In this document: positions 61,296-64,000 of the stretch, one piece after another
Layout of the letters: every line of letters starts with the position of its first letter
Numbering within the stretch: the first letter of the stretch is position 1
Origin: Vibrio sp. S9_S30
Lineage (GTDB): Bacteria > Pseudomonadota > Gammaproteobacteria > Enterobacterales > Vibrionaceae
Direction: 5' to 3'
Length of the DNA stretch: 64,000 nucleotides
Assembly: GCF_014694455.1 (NCBI RefSeq)
Contig: NZ_JAAUWT010000004.1
Coordinates: 248,001-312,000 of the forward strand
Position numbers and translations under genes: made by a program
Notes under the pieces: generated by a model
What the model was told of the DNA's origin: nothing
What the model saw: only the letters and a program-made list of their open reading frames with translations
The model's database searches: none

Positions 61296-62245
61296 GATGT
61301 GCTCCCTGTTTTCAAGTCGAACAGCCCCAGCTTTCTGAGAAAAACCTGACTGACGAGTAAGGTGAAGAGCAGCATGACAATGGCAATAGCCGATGCGTAC
61401 CCCATTTCAAGAAATTCGATGCCTTGTTTATAGGCCAGAATATTCAATGTACGAGTGGTGATCCCCGGTCCACCTCCAGTTAGAACGAAGATAATGTCGA
61501 ACGTTTTGAAGGCGTCGATCACTCGGAATAATAAAGCGAGCGCAATGTAGGGTTTCAATTGAGGTAAGGTGACATAAAAGAACGTTTGCCAGCCATTGGC
61601 TCCGTCTACTTCGCTTGCCTCTTCAGGTTCCGAGGGCAAAGAGGCTAGTCCTCCAGCGGTGATCAGTAAAATGAACGGCGTCCACTGCCAGGTGTCGACC
61701 AATATTAGAGAAAGCAGTGCGGATTCAGGTGCCGCCGTCCAAGCGCTGGGTTCGAGTCCGATCGATGTAAGCATGTAGTTCAATACGCCTAAAGAAGGAT
61801 TAAACATCAATCGAAAGGTAAAAGTGGCTGCTACGGGCGTAATCGCGATGGGAAGCAAAAACAGCAGCCGGAGCCAAGGCGCTTGTTTGGATTCGTGGTG
61901 CAGAAGGGCAGCCATGCCTACACCCAAAACGGTTTGCAAAGAGACTGCCACTATGGTGAAAACCAAGGTGACCTTGGTGGCGAACCAGAACTCATCGGAT
62001 TGGAACAACTTACTGTAGTTGCCGAACCCAATAAAACTCTTTTCACCCGCATTCAATAGTGAGTAGTCGGTAAAGGATAAGTACAAGCTGAGTAAGAAAG
62101 GAAACAATGTTGTTAAAAGCAAAACCGCAGTAGCGGGCAAAAGCATCGCCAAAATGAAGCGTCTTCGATGCTTTTTGGCTGAGCGTGGCGGCTTTTGAGC
62201 CTTGGGCAGCGCCATTTCCTTTGACAACATTGCCTTCATTTCCAT
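61292..62245 (-). CDS. Sugar ABC transporter permease, MalF type
   Basis: A 317-residue six-helix membrane protein with EAA loop EPEEASEVDGANGWQTFFYVTLP and LTGGGPGITTRTLNI. The first 28 residues are polar (QKPPRSAKKHRRR). AAGGAAGG lies directly before the ATG at 62245, so translation might begin at the second ATG six bases later. Confidence 0.92.
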   Translation of the reverse strand: MEMKAMLSKEMALPKAQKPPRSAKKHRRRFILAMLLPATAVLLLTTLFPFLLSLYLSFTDYSLLNAGEKSFIGFGNYSKLFQSDEFWFATKVTLVFTIVAVSLQTVLGVGMAALLHHESKQAPWLRLLFLLPIAITPVAATFTFRLMFNPSLGVLNYMLTSIGLEPSAWTAAPESALLSLILVDTWQWTPFILLITAGGLASLPSEPEEASEVDGANGWQTFFYVTLPQLKPYIALALLFRVIDAFKTFDIIFVLTGGGPGITTRTLNILAYKQGIEFLEMGYASAIAIVMLLFTLLVSQVFLRKLGLFDLKTGSTS

Positions 62246-62301
62246 ACCTTCCTTATCCTATATTCCAGTGTTTCATACCCAATTGAAGCGACTTATGCGC
62301 A

Positions 62302-63681
62302 TTACAAAATATCGTTGATCTTATTGGTGGCAAGCGTCATAGCGGACTTTGAGGTTTTTGCCCCTGTTGCAACTTCATTGATGGCGATGCCCCACGCATC
62401 AAGAATTTGGGCGGCTTTAGGGTGGAACCAGCAGGCTTTGAAGATTTCGGCATCACCAGAGTTGAGGTTTGCTAACGCTGCTTTTGCGGCATCGGCACCA
62501 AAACGATCTTTAAACGCTTTGGAATCCCAAGCGGAGTTACGGATGGTCGCCAATCCGTTGGCTGAGGTCAGTGCGCACCCCGGTTTGGAGTTCAAGAACA
62601 TGAGCAGTAAGAATGCTGCTTGTTTTTTCTTGGAATGTCGGTTGATGCCTGCTTGCCATGTCCAAATGTTAGCTTTTGCTGGATTATTTAAATGCGTAGG
62701 CATGGACGCGTAGGTGGTGGAATCGTGTACCAGACTTTTTTCTGGGTTTTGGAAGTCGGTAGCGAAATTGGATGAGTCCATGGCAATGGCGGCAGCGCCT
62801 GCCGAGAAATCATTCAACACTTCATACCAATGGTAATTTCCTACGCCCAGTGGTCCGGCATCTTTGAGTAGTCGCCCGTACATATCAATGGCGGCAATGG
62901 CTTCGTCGCTGTCGAGTACGCAGCGACCATCTTTGATGACTTCACCGCCATAAGAAAACAAGAAACCACCACAGGGCCACGTGCCCGCTGTGCCATCAGA
63001 TTTGGAACGAAGGACAATGCCCGCCATTTGATTGGACTTGAGTTTTATCGCAGCGTTATACAATTGGTCGTACGTGCTAGGTATTTCTATCCCCGCTTTT
63101 GCGAAGGCGCTGGTGTTACAGAATAGGGTCTGTGCTTCAGCTGTAACGGCCATACTATAACGAACTTTATCAGACCAAACTGGGAATTCGTTTGCCATGG
63201 AGAAGATATCCCCCGCGTCATACCAACTGGCATCAAATAGCGCGGTATTTGCGTAGTAGTCTTCAAGTGGCTCCAACCAACCAGAGCTGATGAATTGCCC
63301 CAAAGCATGCACCATCATGACATCTGGTTCCGGCGATCCTGCTCCGAGTTTCACAGGCATTTCACCCACGTATTCTGTTTCGGATTGTTTTTGAAGTTTG
63401 ACTTTAATGCCTGTGAGTTTTTCGAAGAGAGGGAGTATCGGGGCAATGGCTTGTGCCCAAGGATGTTCCATTGCACCCAGAACAATGGTTTGTCCGGCAT
63501 GAGCCTTCCAATCCACATCCGCGGCTAGGAAAGCCGAAAGCATACGATCTTGGGCATCTGCCCACGTCATTCCGGGTAATCCAAATGCCAAAGCGACACT
63601 TGCCGCTGTAGAGGTTTTTAAAAAAGTTCTGCGGTTCATACCTTTCAGGTAAGAAGTCGACTTGTTGCTTGAACGGTCCAT
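62302..63681 (-). CDS. Tat-exported sugar ABC transporter substrate-binding protein
   Basis: A 459-residue binding protein. The N-terminus contains NRRTFLK (residues 16-22) followed by a weakly hydrophobic stretch ending near TWADA, a twin-arginine signal, so it is exported folded. Family 1 features: TIVLGAMEHPWAQAIAPILPLFEK and SANGLATIRNSAWDSK. ATG at 63681 follows AAGGAAA by seven bases; an ATG right at the twin arginine has a worse site. The other two binding proteins in the window have ordinary Sec signals. First gene of the minus operon. Confidence 0.88.
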   Translation of the reverse strand: MDRSSNKSTSYLKGMNRRTFLKTSTAASVALAFGLPGMTWADAQDRMLSAFLAADVDWKAHAGQTIVLGAMEHPWAQAIAPILPLFEKLTGIKVKLQKQSETEYVGEMPVKLGAGSPEPDVMMVHALGQFISSGWLEPLEDYYANTALFDASWYDAGDIFSMANEFPVWSDKVRYSMAVTAEAQTLFCNTSAFAKAGIEIPSTYDQLYNAAIKLKSNQMAGIVLRSKSDGTAGTWPCGGFLFSYGGEVIKDGRCVLDSDEAIAAIDMYGRLLKDAGPLGVGNYHWYEVLNDFSAGAAAIAMDSSNFATDFQNPEKSLVHDSTTYASMPTHLNNPAKANIWTWQAGINRHSKKKQAAFLLLMFLNSKPGCALTSANGLATIRNSAWDSKAFKDRFGADAAKAALANLNSGDAEIFKACWFHPKAAQILDAWGIAINEVATGAKTSKSAMTLATNKINDIL

Positions 63682-64000
63682 TTCAAATTTCCTTTTGTTA
63701 ACGAGCTTTCCTTACATCCGCTAAATCACAAAACGCATATTGATGCATATCAATAAGTAATACTTAACAATAAATAAGTATTACTGTTAACGATATATTA
63801 ATCATTTGTACAAAAAATGATCAACTGACTTTTTTATACAAATTGGAGATAAATCGAAGATTTTTAGAAATGAGACAAAAAAGCGAACGAGTGCTTTTCA
63901 GGGGCAGCATTTCACTGCAACGAAGTCATTCAATATTAAATGTTATGTAATAACATATCTATTTTAGGGGGTGCTAAATAGCTTTGACAGTAAGAACTCC
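63682..64000. promoter_or_regulatory. Promoter region of the third importer operon with four palindromes
   Basis: No gene is seen to the window edge. Dyads: ATTGAT-GCAT-ATCAAT (63739-63754); AGTAATACTT and AAGTATTACT (63756-63785) around ten bases; ATCATTT and AAATGAT (63801-63821) around GTACAAA; ATGTTAT-GTA-ATAACAT (63940-63956). The first three lie 58-140 bases ahead of the binding-protein gene and are candidate sites for the FCD-GntR regulator at 54503. The fourth may serve a divergent gene outside the window. Confidence 0.55.

Noticed and set aside
54503..63681. Third importer operon as part of the same 16-mer regulon
   Set aside because: No copy of the palindrome lies ahead of it and it has its own FCD regulator.

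Overview
The window looks like a Vibrio or close Vibrionaceae chromosome. The order trpE-trpG-trpD-trpCF-trpB-trpA behind a 37-residue trpL, with separate trpG and fused trpCF, flanked by rnm(yciV)-yciO-rluB and a yciC-like gene, is typical of gamma-proteobacteria of this kind. A GbpA-like chitin LPMO and ERIC-like intergenic repeats whose ends read ATACCCAA... fit Vibrio. Species is not assignable by eye.

Layout. (A) 1-6.8 kb: end of a TRAP importer permease, then an operon for non-phosphorylating acid-sugar breakdown of L-fucose type (lactonase, mutarotase, SDR, FAH hydrolase, enolase-superfamily dehydratase) and an IclR regulator. (B) 7-9.6 kb: an ABC-F ATPase behind a candidate 26-codon leader ORF, an ERIC-like element and a truncated GNAT gene. 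(C) 9.9-12.4 kb: an AT-rich gene for a secreted protein with three F-type (fucose-binding) lectin domains joined to a beta-propeller glycosidase-like domain; then a broken yibL-like gene. (D) 13.4-23.4 kb: an eleven-gene operon with a CUT1 ABC importer (two different ATPases), TIM-barrel epimerase, VOC protein, enolase-family dehydratase, FCD-GntR regulator and 2-hydroxyacid dehydrogenase. (E) 24.3-36.1 kb: divergent operons with two MaoC-type hydratases, a Gfo/Idh dehydrogenase, a solute-binding-fold protein without signal peptide, a class III CoA-transferase, a second ABC importer, RraA-like protein and a split SAF/UxaA dehydratase, ending in an enolase-family gene cut in half at a junction with a phosphatase gene. 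(F) 36-54.4 kb: mostly ordinary chromosome: LPMO, small membrane proteins, hydrolase, symporter, trp operon, rnm-yciO-rluB. (G) 54.5-63.7 kb: a minus-strand operon with a third CUT1 importer, IlvD/Edd dehydratase, GMC oxidoreductase, SDR and FCD-GntR regulator.

How it may work together. A 16-base palindrome, ATTTTATATTTAAAAT, stands identically in front of the lactonase operon (A) and the fucolectin enzyme (C), and its last 14 bases recur in the divergent promoter of the MaoC/CoA-transferase operons (E). With the fucose-binding motif in the lectin domains, this suggests one regulon (IclR at 6 kb being the obvious candidate regulator) that releases a fucose-containing glycan sugar outside the cell, imports it and degrades it, with an unusual CoA-linked branch in E. 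The regulon, substrate and CoA branch are inferences; the gene calls and shared motif are read from sequence.
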